Assembly (NCBI GenBank): GCA_945872285.1
Contig: CAMBZR010000049.1
Span: 1-24,865 of the forward strand
Length of the DNA: 24,865 bases
Direction: 5' to 3'
Source: Bordetella parapertussis
Lineage (GTDB): Bacteria > Pseudomonadota > Gammaproteobacteria > Burkholderiales > Burkholderiaceae_B
Shown piece after piece: positions 1-9,354 of the stretch. A program made the translations under genes and the position numbers. Each line of letters opens with the position of its first letter. The stretch's first letter is position 1. The notes under the pieces were generated by a model that did no database searches, was not told the DNA's origin, and saw only the letters and a program-made list of their open reading frames with translations.

Positions 1-1133
1 CCTTGGCTGATTATTTTGCTGGCGTGCATTGTCTGAATGATTTGGATCATGCTGCCAGGCGCGCGTTATTAAGTGCCTCGCGTCGCTTGCGTGAAGCCCT
101 CACGGATCATGCCTCGCATACTGAAACCTTGCTGTTAGGTGCCGCAAAAATTGACTTGTCGTTGACACGCGTAGCCTTTGAAGCGCTAGCGCAGTCGTTG
201 GTTGAACGCACGCTAGCCTGTGCGCGGCAAGTGTTGAAAGACGCAGGGCTGACCGTCAAAGACGTGCAGGGTGTCGTGATGGTAGGTGGTGCGACGCGTA
301 TGCCAGTTGTACAGGCCGCTGTTCAAACTTTGTTTGGTAAAACGCCGCTGACGGATTTAGATCCGGATCAGGTCGTGGCCTTGGGTGCCGCGTTGCAAGC
401 GAACTTATTGGCGGGTAATCGCAATCCCGGTGAAGATTGGTTGTTGTTGGATGTCACGCCCTTAACCCTTGGTTTAGAAACCATGGGTGGCTTGGTTGAG
501 CACATCATCCCGCGTAACAGTACGATTCCGGTCGCTCGCGCGCAAGAGTTCACCACGTTTAAAGATGGGCAGACTGCGCTGGCGGTACATGTGGTTCAGG
601 GCGAACGTGATCTTGTTGCCGATTGCCGTTCGCTTGCGCGCTTTGAGTTACGTGGGATCCCACCAATGGTGGCAGGTGCCGCGCGTATTCGGGTGACGTT
701 TCAGGTTGATGCCGATGGGTTGCTCAGTGTGACCGCGCGTGAGCAGGGCTCGGGCGTTGAAGCCTCTGTGACGGTGAAACCTTCGTATGGCCTAACTGAT
801 GACGAAGTGTCACGAATGTTGTCAGACAGCATCTCGCTAGCCGATCATGATGCCAAAATGAGGATGTTGCGCGAGCAGCAGGTCGACGCACAGCAACTGA
901 TTGAGTCGGTGGTGGCAGCGTTGGCGGTTGATTCGGATCTGTTAAGCGCCGCTCAGCAAACCCGTATCGCGCAACAGTTACAGGCAACGAAGTTATGCGC
1001 GCAAGGTGATGATCTTGAGGCCATTCGTCTGGCGACCAAGACGCTGTCAGAGGTGACGGATGATTTTGCCGCACAGCGCATGGATCGCAGTATTCGTGCG
1101 GCGTTGAAGGGTAAATCGCTTAATGAACTTTGA
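1..1133 (+). CDS. hscA: Fe-S cluster assembly chaperone HscA (5' truncated by window)
   Basis: HscA is the specialised Hsp70 of the ISC pathway; it uses ATP to help move 2Fe-2S clusters from the scaffold IscU to acceptor proteins, working with HscB in the cytoplasm. The window holds only the last 377 or so codons of a protein normally near 620 residues, so the start lies upstream. Visible are the end of the ATPase domain ([11 protein letters not shown] and [15 protein letters not shown]) and the whole substrate-binding domain, including [11 protein letters not shown], the [18 protein letters not shown] stretch and [12 protein letters not shown]. The C-terminus [11 protein letters not shown] closely resembles the HscA end rather than DnaK, which would carry a different acidic tail. 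fdx follows within a few bases, the usual isc order. No truncation other than the window edge is seen. Confidence 0.95.
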   Translation, partial: LADYFAGVHCLNDLDHAARRALLSASRRLREALTDHASHTETLLLGAAKIDLSLTRVAFEALAQSLVERTLACARQVLKDAGLTVKDVQGVVMVGGATRMPVVQAAVQTLFGKTPLTDLDPDQVVALGAALQANLLAGNRNPGEDWLLLDVTPLTLGLETMGGLVEHIIPRNSTIPVARAQEFTTFKDGQTALAVHVVQGERDLVADCRSLARFELRGIPPMVAGAARIRVTFQVDADGLLSVTAREQGSGVEASVTVKPSYGLTDDEVSRMLSDSISLADHDAKMRMLREQQVDAQQLIESVVAALAVDSDLLSAAQQTRIAQQLQATKLCAQGDDLEAIRLATKTLSEVTDDFAAQRMDRSIRAALKGKSLNEL

Positions 1134-1145
1134 GAATTGAAGGTT

Positions 1146-1487
1146 ATGGCAAAAATTACGGTTCTTCCTCACCCTGATGTTTGCCCCGAGGGCATGGTGA
1201 TTGATAACGTGCCGACTGGCGAATCGATTTGTCGCGTGCTGTTAGACAATCACGTCGAGCTTGAGCACGCATGCGAATTATCATGCGCCTGCACGACCTG
1301 TCACGTTGTCGTCAAGGCTGGCTTCAACTCGCTTGAGGCCGCTTCAGATTCTGAAGAAGATCTATTGGATCGCGCCTGGGGCTTATCCACGACCTCGCGT
1401 TTAGCCTGCCAGGCAAGGATCGGGTCTGCTGATCTGACGATCGAGATCCCGCGTTATACGATTAATCACGCTAAAGAAAGTCACTAG
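1146..1487 (+). CDS. fdx: ISC-type 2Fe-2S ferredoxin Fdx
   Basis: This is the small electron-carrying ferredoxin of the ISC iron-sulfur assembly system, about 113 residues against 111 in E. coli. The adrenodoxin-type cluster ligands are clear: Cys43, Cys49 and Cys52 in HACELSCACTTCH, and Cys88 in RLACQAR. The ending EIPRYTINHA is typical of Fdx. I chose ATG 1146, giving MAKITVLPHP. An in-frame TTG at 1137 would add three residues and cannot be excluded, because the AAGG before ATG is only two bases away. It lies 12 bases after hscA and is surely cotranscribed. No iscX gene follows; hyi comes next instead. Confidence 0.94.
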   Translation: MAKITVLPHPDVCPEGMVIDNVPTGESICRVLLDNHVELEHACELSCACTTCHVVVKAGFNSLEAASDSEEDLLDRAWGLSTTSRLACQARIGSADLTIEIPRYTINHAKESH

Positions 1488-1491
1488 GAGG
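1486..1491 (+). promoter_or_regulatory. Ribosome binding site of hyi overlapping the fdx stop
   Basis: A perfect AGGAGG lies five bases before the ATG at 1497 and shares its first two bases with the fdx stop codon TAG. A ribosome ending fdx therefore stops on the hyi binding site, which suggests the two genes are translated from one message. Confidence 0.7.
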
Positions 1492-1496
1492 TTTCT

Positions 1497-2267
1497 ATGG
1501 CCCGCTTTTCTGCAAATCTAGGATTTCTTTGGTCGACCTTACCGCTGCTTGAGCGCATTGAGCGGGCGGCTGCCAGCGGTTTCAAAGCGATTGAATTGCA
1601 ATGGCCGTATGACACCCCCGCGCAAGAGGTTAAGGCCGCTGTTGCCCGCTTGAAGTTGACCTTGTTGGCTGTCAATACACCCGTTGGTGACGCCAGCATC
1701 GGTGAATCGGGTTTGGCTGCGCTGCCTGGACGCGAGGCTGATTTTCAGCAAACATTTAACCAATCGCTGCAGTGGTGTATTGGCAGCGGTGCGCCGGCTA
1801 TCCATGTGATGCCCGGCATCTTAAAGCCAGGCACTGAAGCACAAGCGCGCGAAACCTTGATCCGCAATCTGCAGTGGGCCGCCGATCAAGCGGCTCCACA
1901 CGGTGTCACATTATTGCTTGAGGCCATTAATCAACGCGACAAACCTGGTTACTTTTATTCAAAGCAGGTCGATTCAAATTCAATTCGCGAAGCCTGTGCG
2001 CGCAGCAACATCAAACTGATGTTTGACGTGTATCACGTGGGTTGTGCCGAGGGCGACATCCTAACCAAGTTGGCGCAGTACATGCCGCACATTGGTCACA
2101 TCCAGATCGCAGCAGTGCCCACACGTGCCGAGCCTGACGAAGGCGAAGTCAACTATCCCAACGTGCTAAAGCGCGTTGATGAACTAGGCTATACAGGCTG
2201 GATCGGCTGCGAATACCGCGCACGCGGCGAAGTTGAGGCTGGCTTGGGGTGGTTGAAGGCGTATTGA
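1497..2267 (+). CDS. hyi: Hydroxypyruvate isomerase family sugar-acid isomerase
   Basis: The 256-residue protein is a TIM-barrel isomerase of the xylose isomerase-like (AP endonuclease 2) superfamily, close in length to E. coli Hyi (258), which interconverts hydroxypyruvate and tartronate semialdehyde in glyoxylate metabolism. Metal-binding and catalytic acids are in place: Glu142 in LLLEAINQRD, Asp177 in FDVYHV and Glu239 in IGCEYR, the two glutamates lying one residue from the E143/E240 pair of the E. coli enzyme. The N-terminus FSANLGFLW is typical. The related 2-oxo-tetronate isomerase OtnI is an alternative substrate class that sequence alone does not exclude. No glyoxylate carboligase or tartronate semialdehyde reductase gene is next to it; it is attached to the isc operon. 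Confidence 0.88.
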   Translation: MARFSANLGFLWSTLPLLERIERAAASGFKAIELQWPYDTPAQEVKAAVARLKLTLLAVNTPVGDASIGESGLAALPGREADFQQTFNQSLQWCIGSGAPAIHVMPGILKPGTEAQARETLIRNLQWAADQAAPHGVTLLLEAINQRDKPGYFYSKQVDSNSIREACARSNIKLMFDVYHVGCAEGDILTKLAQYMPHIGHIQIAAVPTRAEPDEGEVNYPNVLKRVDELGYTGWIGCEYRARGEVEAGLGWLKAY

Positions 2268-2353
2268 GCCCGAGATTGCTGTGATCGTGCGTGGGGCTGT
2301 TCGTGGTGTGATGAGTTAGTCTTTAGCGCTCTGATATGTGTTGATCCGTTTGT

Positions 2354-3352
2354 TCACTGACTCGTGTGCTCAACAAGCCATTTTTGTATCAGCGCTGCGA
2401 CCACATCTGAGTTGCGATCCATCATCGGCATATGGCTATTGCCCTGCAACCCAGCGGCGGGCAAGTTCAACAGATCAGCGCGCGCGCCATGCCTTAACAG
2501 CTGCGCGCGAAAGTTTTCTTGTTGCTGATAGATTTTTGCCCAAAAAGGCACATCGTTGACATAATCGCCCCACACCCAAAGCGTCGGAATAGTTTTAAAT
2601 GCACTGAGTTCGGTGAGTGCTGGATCGGGTGAGCCGTGCGGCTCAACCAAGATCAACGCTTTAACCTTATCTGGATTGTTCAAGGCGGCTTGGAGGCCAA
2701 AGTATCCGCTTTGACTGTGCACCACGATCACACAAGGCCCCAACCTTTGCACATAGGCGTCGTAGGCTTTTTGCGTGACGGCGTCGTTCGTGAGCCAGCG
2801 CGGCACCGCTTGTTTAGCGAGTTGGTCAAAGGCCTCAGTCGGAAACTCAGTGTGAGGATAGGAGAAGCGCTGAGCAGAGTCGGGGTGATAGGTGGGGCCG
2901 ACGCGAAAAAGCTCCCAAGCCTCTTTTTTGGTTCGAAACACGGGTTCTGTTTTAAAAATCTCTGGATAACGTGCCCATGAGGCACGACCACGCTCAACGG
3001 CGTCGCTCACGTAGGTATCCCAGCCTGCTCGTAAAAAATACATCTGCCAACCTGGGTTGCCATCGGGCTTTGTTTCGTAGGTGACACCAGTCAGGCCGCC
3101 ACCATGCCAAAGCAAAAGAGGCAGTTTAGATTTTGGTTGTGCGAGTTTGACGAAGTGAACATACATTTGTTCGACCTCGACCTCGCCGTTGGGGTCGACG
3201 ATCAGTGGCAAGCCTTTGGTGCTAAATGCCGTCTCTCGCGTCTGTAATCCTGCTAAGGCGACTTGCCGTCCGCCCAGGTGAAAGCTTCCGATCTCGCCGA
3301 TCGCGATTGCGGGTGGCGTATCTTGTGGCGAGGTGTTTGAGGGTTTGTTCAT
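2354..3352 (-). CDS. Alpha/beta hydrolase resembling Alcaligenes esterase 713
   Basis: The 332-residue protein is an alpha/beta-hydrolase esterase. A likely oxyanion-hole segment LLLWHGGGLTG is at about residues 79-89. The nucleophile is Ser215 in HSQSG, the acid is Glu237 in VEPHG (glutamate, not the usual aspartate), and the histidine is His307 in GNSHMPMMDRNS. This Ser-Glu-His set, its spacing and the HSQSG elbow match what I recall of Alcaligenes esterase 713. That enzyme is periplasmic, but no signal peptide is visible here. I chose ATG 3352 (MNKPSNTSPQD); the open frame runs further upstream but into the MATE gene, whose stop is only 16 bases away. No strong binding site precedes the start, so coupling to the MATE gene is likely. 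The natural substrate is unknown. Confidence 0.82.
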   Translation of the reverse strand: MNKPSNTSPQDTPPAIAIGEIGSFHLGGRQVALAGLQTRETAFSTKGLPLIVDPNGEVEVEQMYVHFVKLAQPKSKLPLLLWHGGGLTGVTYETKPDGNPGWQMYFLRAGWDTYVSDAVERGRASWARYPEIFKTEPVFRTKKEAWELFRVGPTYHPDSAQRFSYPHTEFPTEAFDQLAKQAVPRWLTNDAVTQKAYDAYVQRLGPCVIVVHSQSGYFGLQAALNNPDKVKALILVEPHGSPDPALTELSAFKTIPTLWVWGDYVNDVPFWAKIYQQQENFRAQLLRHGARADLLNLPAAGLQGNSHMPMMDRNSDVVAALIQKWLVEHTSQ

Positions 3353-3368
3353 GAGAGTATTTGTTGGA

Positions 3369-4748
3369 CTACGCTTTAAAACCCCAACGACCAAGGTAAA
3401 GCGACAGAGCGTTGATGGCGGCATAGAGCACAAAGCCGATCGCAACGACGATGAACATCTCTGGGGGTTCGGTTTTAAGCCAGTACACAGCCACCCAACC
3501 TGCAACGGCTACAAAAACGAGACGCGCGGTGCTGCCGATTAGTACCCAGCCTAATTTGCCTGAGCCTTGTGAGGCAAAAAACAGCACCAATCCCACACCA
3601 TAAAGTCCGTAACATGGGCCCACGATGTTGAGGTAGGCGCTACCAAAGGCGATGATTGTTGGATCAGATGTAAAACATTGCATCCACAAAAGCGGAAACA
3701 CCCCAACGGTGATGCCGATCGTACCGGTAATGACTGCGACCAAGAGAGCACCCGTCCAGGTTGCGCGAATGGCGCGATTGGGGTTGCCCGCGCCAATGTT
3801 GGTGGCCGCCATGGTGGTCAATACCGTGCCAATGCCAAACACAATGGGGACTAGAATATATTCGAGTCTGGCTGCAACCCCAAAGCCGGCAAGCGCGCTG
3901 ATGCCGTAGGTGCCAACGTAAGCGGTTGCGATCAAGATTGCGCTATTACCGAGTAGAGGGCTTAAAGTACCCGGCAGACCGATACGCAAGATCGTACGAA
4001 ATAAGCTTGCTGACCAAGCACCGTTAAATCGCAATCTGACCGCCGCTTGCGGCCTGAGTAAATAGGCCAGCATCACGCTTGTCGCCAACAGATTGACGGC
4101 CACCGTGCTTGCAGCGGCACCGGCAATGCCTAGTCCGCTAAACGGGCCCCAACCAAAGACTAACAAGGGGCATAAGCCAGCATGTAACACCGCGGTACAA
4201 ATCAGCATGTACGACGGGATCGTCATGTTGCCTGAGCCGCGTACGATGGCCGAGAGCGTATTGGTTAACCAAACCGTAAAGCCACCTGCGAACAACACCG
4301 TTGAATAGGTGAGGGCGACTTGCAAGTTTTCACCGCTGCCGCCAAGCGAGGTGTAGATCGACTGACCAAAGCCCAACACGATCAACGAAAAGATGGCCGC
4401 CATGATGAGCGCTGTGGCGATGGCGTGTTGTGCGAGGCGTTCAGCGAGGGCACGGTCTCCTGAGCCCAAAGCACGGGCAACGACCGAATTGATTGAGCCA
4501 CCCAGCGCGCCATTCGACATTTGCTGCATCAGCATGGCAAGCGGAAACACTAACGCTGCGCCCGCTAGCGCCTGCGTGCCGAGTAAACCGATGATGTAAC
4601 CGTCATAAGCGATGATGCCGGTCGAGGCAAACAAGCCTAGTACATTAGGCGTTGCTAGTTGCAGGATGGTCTTTAACAGAGGCCCTTGTAACAGCGCCTC
4701 TGTGCGCTTGGATCTGCTGGCTGTTGCGACTGCAGCAGGTGCGTTCAC
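3369..4748 (-). CDS. MATE family efflux transporter
   Basis: The 459-residue, very hydrophobic protein has the length and repeat pattern of MATE exporters (about twelve membrane helices in two halves), which expel cationic drugs or metabolites in exchange for Na+ or H+. Typical segments are the N-terminal LLKTILQLATPNVLG, the pore-facing GALGGSINSVVARALGSGD in the first half, and the matching ARLEYILVPIVFGIG and TNIGAGN segments in the second. The start is GTG 4748, which directly follows the lysS TAA stop with no base between. A weak AAGAAG stretch near the lysS end could act as binding site. The esterase follows after 16 bases. Substrate unknown; assignment to a NorM or DinF branch is not possible by eye. 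Confidence 0.88.
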   Translation of the reverse strand: MNAPAAVATASRSKRTEALLQGPLLKTILQLATPNVLGLFASTGIIAYDGYIIGLLGTQALAGAALVFPLAMLMQQMSNGALGGSINSVVARALGSGDRALAERLAQHAIATALIMAAIFSLIVLGFGQSIYTSLGGSGENLQVALTYSTVLFAGGFTVWLTNTLSAIVRGSGNMTIPSYMLICTAVLHAGLCPLLVFGWGPFSGLGIAGAAASTVAVNLLATSVMLAYLLRPQAAVRLRFNGAWSASLFRTILRIGLPGTLSPLLGNSAILIATAYVGTYGISALAGFGVAARLEYILVPIVFGIGTVLTTMAATNIGAGNPNRAIRATWTGALLVAVITGTIGITVGVFPLLWMQCFTSDPTIIAFGSAYLNIVGPCYGLYGVGLVLFFASQGSGKLGWVLIGSTARLVFVAVAGWVAVYWLKTEPPEMFIVVAIGFVLYAAINALSLYLGRWGFKA

Positions 4749-6263
4749 TTAATCTTCTTTGCGCAGATGTGGAAACAAAATCACGTCGCGAATACTTGGG
4801 CTGTCGGTTAAGAGCATCACCAGTCGATCGATACCGATGCCGCAACCCCCGGCAGGTGGCATGCCGTATTCGAGTGCGCGAATGTAATCGGCGTCGTAAA
4901 ACATGGCCTCTTCGTCACCTGCATCTTTGGCCACAACCTGGGCATGAAAACGCGCGGCTTGATCTTCAGGGTCATTCAGCTCAGAAAAGCCGTTGGCGAT
5001 TTCGCGACCGGTAATAAACAATTCATAGCGTTCAGTGATGCCGGGGCGGGTATCGGATTCGCGCGCTAGCGGCGAGACTTCGATTGGGTAGTCGATGATG
5101 TAGGTGGGGTGCCACAGCTGTGATTCGGCCGTCTCTTCAAACAGCGCGAGTTGCAAGGCGCCGAGTCCCGCACGCGCTAGGTTGGGCGCGCGGACGTCAA
5201 CGCCACGCTTTTTAAGTTCGACGCGTACAAATTCAATATCTGCTAACAGGACTTCGTTAAATTGCGGCGCATGCGCCAAGATCGCTTGCACAATCGTTAA
5301 ACGGTGAAAGGGTTTCGATAGGTCGAGTTCACGGCCTTGATAGGTGAGAGTAGCAGTGCCACACGCACTGATCGCGGCCGCACGAATAATCTGCTCAGTA
5401 AAATCCATCAACCATTGATAGTCGGTGTAAGCCGCATAAAACTCCATCATGGTGAATTCAGGATTGTGGCGCGGGCTGACACCTTCATTACGAAAGTTGC
5501 GATTGATCTCAAACACGCGCTCAAAGCCGCCGACCACTAGGCGCTTTAAATACAACTCGGGTGCGATGCGCAAAAACATTTCCATGTCGAGCGCGTTGTG
5601 ATGGGTAATAAAAGGCTTGGCCGCTGCACCACCAGGTATCGTGTGCAGCATGGGAGTTTCAACCTCTAGAAACCCCGCATCAACCATGACCTGACGCACA
5701 GCGCTGATCGCTTTGCTGCGCGCAGCAAAGGTTTGGCGCGTTTGCTCGGTCATGATGAGATCAACGTAGCGCTGACGGTAACGCAACTCTTGGTCGGCAA
5801 TGCCGTGAAACTTATCTGGCAAGGGGCGCAGCGATTTCGCTAATATGCGGGCGCTTTCCGCATGAATCGAGAGCTCGCCTTTATTGGTTTTAAACATGTA
5901 ACCCGTGACGGCCAGAATATCGCCGGTGTCCCAGTGTTTAAAAGATTCGTACACCTCTTCGCCCAGATTGTTGCGATCCAAATAAATCTGAATGCGACCG
6001 GTGCTGTCTTGCAAGGTTGCAAAGCTTGCTTTGCCCATCACGCGCTTAAGCATCATGCGCCCGGCAACTGAGGCGGGGTGTTTGGCCTCAGCAAGAGGGG
6101 CTTGCTCTTGCTCGCCGTACTGCGTATGCAGGGCCTGCGCCCGATCAGCTGGCACAAAATCATTTGGGAAAGCCACCCCTTGAGTGCGCAGCGCGGCAAG
6201 CTTAGCCCGTCGCTCAGCGATCAGGTGGTTTTCGTCTGGCACGGCGGCGGTGGTTTCGGTCAT
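4749..6263 (-). CDS. lysS: Lysyl-tRNA synthetase, class II
   Basis: LysS charges tRNA-Lys with lysine using ATP in the cytoplasm. At 504 residues it matches the bacterial class II enzyme (505 in E. coli). The N-terminal anticodon-binding OB fold is visible around [20 protein letters not shown]. The class II catalytic core follows, with motif 2 in [20 protein letters not shown] and motif 3 in [19 protein letters not shown] near the C-terminus, ending in [11 protein letters not shown] 6263 gives [12 protein letters not shown]; no clear Shine-Dalgarno is seen before it. It lies 48 bases after the SDR gene, and prfB-lysS proximity is common in betaproteobacteria. No sign of an accessory domain or truncation. 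Confidence 0.97.
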   Translation of the reverse strand: MTETTAAVPDENHLIAERRAKLAALRTQGVAFPNDFVPADRAQALHTQYGEQEQAPLAEAKHPASVAGRMMLKRVMGKASFATLQDSTGRIQIYLDRNNLGEEVYESFKHWDTGDILAVTGYMFKTNKGELSIHAESARILAKSLRPLPDKFHGIADQELRYRQRYVDLIMTEQTRQTFAARSKAISAVRQVMVDAGFLEVETPMLHTIPGGAAAKPFITHHNALDMEMFLRIAPELYLKRLVVGGFERVFEINRNFRNEGVSPRHNPEFTMMEFYAAYTDYQWLMDFTEQIIRAAAISACGTATLTYQGRELDLSKPFHRLTIVQAILAHAPQFNEVLLADIEFVRVELKKRGVDVRAPNLARAGLGALQLALFEETAESQLWHPTYIIDYPIEVSPLARESDTRPGITERYELFITGREIANGFSELNDPEDQAARFHAQVVAKDAGDEEAMFYDADYIRALEYGMPPAGGCGIGIDRLVMLLTDSPSIRDVILFPHLRKED

Positions 6264-6311
6264 GATGGGCTTAGTTGGTATTGAGTAAAAGGAGATCGCT
6301 TGTTAAGACTC

Positions 6312-7058
6312 TTAGACGTTGTGTTCACGCACATCGTCTATCGTTTTTCCACCAAACGCGTCGCTAGCAAGTACTTTAAGCAGGCGGGTCGCGGTACCTT
6401 CAGGCGTTGCTAACTTTTGTTGCGAGTGAGCGTCTAAAAAGCGATCCAAACTAGGCAGATCGGTTTTCGACGTGGCACGAATTTTTTCTTGCATGGAAGT
6501 GTCGATCATGCCGGGTGCCATTGACACAATCCGCGCACGCTTACCCTGATCAAGTTGTGCAACCTCTGCATAGCGATCCATCGCAGCCTTGGTGGCGCAG
6601 TACACGCCCCAGCCTGAGCTCGCATTGCGACCCGCACCCGACGAGATCAACATGATGCGTAAATTGCTGGCCTGTGTTGCACCGGCTAGTACAAACGCCG
6701 TCAGGTAAATGGCCGAGGTGATGTTGACTTGAAAGGCTTGATTGATCACGGCCAAGTCGGTCAGGTCTTGCGACTGAGCAATTGGTGCAACCACACCTGC
6801 GTTATGAATAAAACGCACGCTGGTATGCTTAGCCAGTAAAGGCTTGAGTTGGGCTGCAGCCTGCTCAAGTGCTTTGGTGTCGCCCAGATCAACGTTAATT
6901 TGAGTCAGAGTCGTGCCGTGCGCTTTGGCGGTGGCAGCCAGCGCGTCAGAAGCCACGCGCGACAGCGTTACCAGGTGGTCGCCGCTATGTGCCAGTTGGG
7001 TTGCCATCACGGCACCTAAGCCGCGTGTGGTGCCAGTCAGAATGGTGAGTTGAGTCAT
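6312..7058 (-). CDS. SDR family NAD(P)-dependent oxidoreductase
   Basis: A classical short-chain dehydrogenase of 248 residues. The cofactor motif TGTTRGLG is at residues 8-15, NAG at 86-88, and the catalytic tetrad is complete: Asn112, Ser140, Tyr153 and Lys157 (Y-C-A-T-K). The sequence resembles the sepiapterin reductase/benzil reductase branch (YueD-like) in its start and in the APGMIDTSMQ segment, but substrate cannot be deduced. It lies three bases downstream of the prfB stop, and its binding site AAGGGG is formed inside the last prfB codons, so translation is likely coupled. It interrupts an otherwise housekeeping prfB-lysS pair. Confidence 0.9.
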   Translation of the reverse strand: MTQLTILTGTTRGLGAVMATQLAHSGDHLVTLSRVASDALAATAKAHGTTLTQINVDLGDTKALEQAAAQLKPLLAKHTSVRFIHNAGVVAPIAQSQDLTDLAVINQAFQVNITSAIYLTAFVLAGATQASNLRIMLISSGAGRNASSGWGVYCATKAAMDRYAEVAQLDQGKRARIVSMAPGMIDTSMQEKIRATSKTDLPSLDRFLDAHSQQKLATPEGTATRLLKVLASDAFGGKTIDDVREHNV

Positions 7059-7061
7059 CTG

Positions 7062-8166
7062 TTAAACCCCTTGTTTTAAGCTTGCCTGAATAAACGGATC
7101 GAGATCGCCGTCTAAGACTTTTTGCGTGTTTGAAATTTCAACGTTGGTGCGCAAGTCTTTGATGCGGCTTTGGTCAAGAACATACGAGCGAATCTGATGG
7201 CCCCAGCCCACATCGGTTTTAGCGTCTTCCATCTTTTGCTGCGCGGCCATGCGATTACGCATTTCAAGTTCAAACAAACGCGACTTCAGCATTTGCATGG
7301 CTTCAGCACGGTTGCGATGCTGCGAGCGATCGTTTTGGCACTGCACCACAATGTTGGTGGGGATATGCGTAATACGAACGGCTGAATCAGTTTTGTTAAT
7401 GTGCTGGCCACCTGCGCCGCTTGCGCGATAGGTATCGACGCGTAAATCGGCCGGGTTGATATCGATTTCGATCGAGTCATCGACCTCGGGGTACACAAAA
7501 ACGCTGGCAAACGAGGTATGGCGACCGCCCGATGAATCAAACGGGCTTTTGCGCACTAAGCGATGCACGCCGCTCTCAGTACGCAAAAAGCCAAAGGCGT
7601 ATTCGCCCTCGATTTTGATGGTGGCTGATTTGATACCTGCCACCTCGCCATCAGATTCTTCAAGAAGCTCGGCTTTAAAGCCTTTGCGCTCGGCGTAGCG
7701 CAAGTATTGGCGCAACAACATTGAGGCCCAGTCTTGCGCTTCAGTTCCACCGGCGCCTGCCTGAATATCTAAAAAGCAGTTGAGCGGATCTGCCGGGTTT
7801 GAGAACATCCGGCGAAACTCCATCCCTTCAAGGGTCGCCTGAAACTGCGCGGCATCGTCTTCAATGGATTCAAGCGTCTCATCATCGCTGTCGCTGGCTG
7901 CGAGTTCGAATAATTCAAGCGAATCAGTAATAGACTGAGCCAGACTGCTAAGAGTCTCGACCACGCCTTCGATGGTCTTTTTTTCGCGCCCTAGTTCTTG
8001 GGCGCGTTTGGGGTCGTTCCAGACGTTTGGGTCTTCTAGTTCGGCGTTTACAACGTGCAGACGTTCAGCTTTGACCTCGTAGTCAAAGATACCCCCGAAG
8101 CGCACGTTCGCGCGCCGCGTAATCGGTTAAACGCGAAGAGATTTGATTCTGACGTTCTGCTTCCAT
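7062..8166 (-). CDS. prfB: Peptide chain release factor 2 (programmed +1 frameshift)
   Basis: RF2 ends translation at UGA and UAA. The message is read as two frames: 27 codons from ATG 8166 (MEAERQNQ ... LRGYL) to an in-frame TGA at 8085-8083, then, after skipping base 8085, GAC at 8084 and 340 residues to TAA at 7062-7064. The joined product is 367 residues, against 365 in E. coli. The discriminator SPF is in [13 protein letters not shown], and the catalytic GGQ is in [13 protein letters not shown]; the residue four before GGQ is Ala, the common form, not the Thr of E. coli K-12. The upstream 27-codon leader is too short to be found by simple open-frame searches, which would instead start at GTG 8105. 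recJ ends 84 bases upstream, and the SDR gene follows after three bases. Confidence 0.96.
8082..8097 (-). promoter_or_regulatory. prfB +1 recoding site (CGGGGG TAT CTT TGA C)
   Basis: On the minus strand a G-rich internal Shine-Dalgarno (GGGGG, 8096-8092) is followed by TAT, then the slippery CTT at 8088-8086, the TGA stop at 8085-8083 and the required C at 8082. This is the same layout as E. coli prfB (AGGGGG UAU CUU UGA C). When RF2 is scarce the ribosome pauses on the UGA and slips forward one base, so RF2 level controls its own synthesis. Confidence 0.95.
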
Positions 8167-8250
8167 CTGCTTTGAATTCCACGATCTAAGGATTTAACTG
8201 AGTAGTTTAACGGAGATCGGGTGGGGCTCGGGCGAGACGCCTAGGGCAGC

Positions 8251-9354
8251 TTAGGCCGCCTCAGCGTATTCAATCACCAGTTGCACCGTGAGTCTGCCGT
8301 TCCAGACGTTTTGATCTAGCCGGTAGGCCACCTTCACAAATTCGGGCAGGCTATCGATACGGTTAAACCAAATGGCGTCAAAGCGTTGGTGGCCGCGTTC
8401 AAGCGAGAGTTTTAAGTGTTTTTCGCCCACGAGTTTTTGGCTACGCACCATAAACTCGTCTAAAAACAAGGGTGCGGCAAAGCCTGCGCCCCAAACTTCT
8501 TGTTCTAGCATCACGGCGACCTGGGCATTGGCAAAGCCTTGTTCAAGCGAACCATCGGTTTCAATCAAGGGTTCAAAGCTTTTGCGCCCCGTTAGTTCAA
8601 TCACGGCTTGCTCGAACGCGGGTGAGAACTTTTCAAAATCGTCACGCCCGAGCGTTAAGCCAGCAGCCATGGCATGCCCACCAAATTTGCGGATCAGACC
8701 TGGGTGGCGCTTTGAGACCAAATCAAGTACGTCGCGCAAATGCACGTCGGGGATCGAGCGACCTGAACCTCGCAACTCGTCGTCTCCGGCGGGGGCAAAG
8801 GCAAGCGTTGGACGAAAGTATTTTTCTTTGAGTCGTGAGGCCACCAAGCCCACCACACCTTGATGCCAGTCGGGGTGAAACACGCACACTGACGCGCCGA
8901 TTTTGCCCGCTTGGATTTGTTCGGTGGCAGCAAGGGCCTGCTCTTTCATGACCCCTTCGATCTGTCGGCGCTCGCGATTGATGGTGTCGAGTTCGCGCGC
9001 AAGTTCGAGCGCTTGGGTATCGTCATCGGTGGTGAGGCAACGAATCCCTAAGCCCATGTCGGCCAAGCGACCTGCTGCATTGATGCGAGGGCCCAAGGCA
9101 AAGCCCAAATCAAAGCCACTGGCCGCCTGTGGATTACGCGCCGAAACGGCAAACAAGGCTCGAATTCCCGGCTGCATCAGCCCTCGCCGCATGCGGTCTA
9201 GGCCGCGTGTGACCAGTAAGCGATTGTTTGGATCAAGCTTGACCACGTCAGCCACAGTGCCCAGTGCGACGAGATCGGCCAAGGCGTCTAAGCGCGGCCC
9301 ACCATTTTCGAGGTATACACCTCGCGTGCGAAGTTCAGCGCGCAAGGCCAGCAT
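8251..9354 (-). CDS. recJ: RecJ C-terminal fragment (motif IV, DHHA1 and OB domains)
   Basis: This 367-residue frame begins at an internal Met codon (MLALRAEL) that corresponds to the middle of RecJ. It carries the motif IV region LADLVALGTVADVV, the GPRINAAGRL segment, the DHHA1 motif FGGHAMAAGL and the C-terminal OB-like region (LVGEKHLKLSL). Its ATG at 9354 shares its A with the TGA that ends the N-terminal frame (TGATG), so coupled re-initiation could in principle produce it. Confidence 0.75.
   Translation of the reverse strand: MLALRAELRTRGVYLENGGPRLDALADLVALGTVADVVKLDPNNRLLVTRGLDRMRRGLMQPGIRALFAVSARNPQAASGFDLGFALGPRINAAGRLADMGLGIRCLTTDDDTQALELARELDTINRERRQIEGVMKEQALAATEQIQAGKIGASVCVFHPDWHQGVVGLVASRLKEKYFRPTLAFAPAGDDELRGSGRSIPDVHLRDVLDLVSKRHPGLIRKFGGHAMAAGLTLGRDDFEKFSPAFEQAVIELTGRKSFEPLIETDGSLEQGFANAQVAVMLEQEVWGAGFAAPLFLDEFMVRSQKLVGEKHLKLSLERGHQRFDAIWFNRIDSLPEFVKVAYRLDQNVWNGRLTVQLVIEYAEAA

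Noticed and set aside
724..1074. Antisense open frame within hscA
   Set aside because: It is the reverse reading of a strongly conserved coding region, with no binding site or known family.
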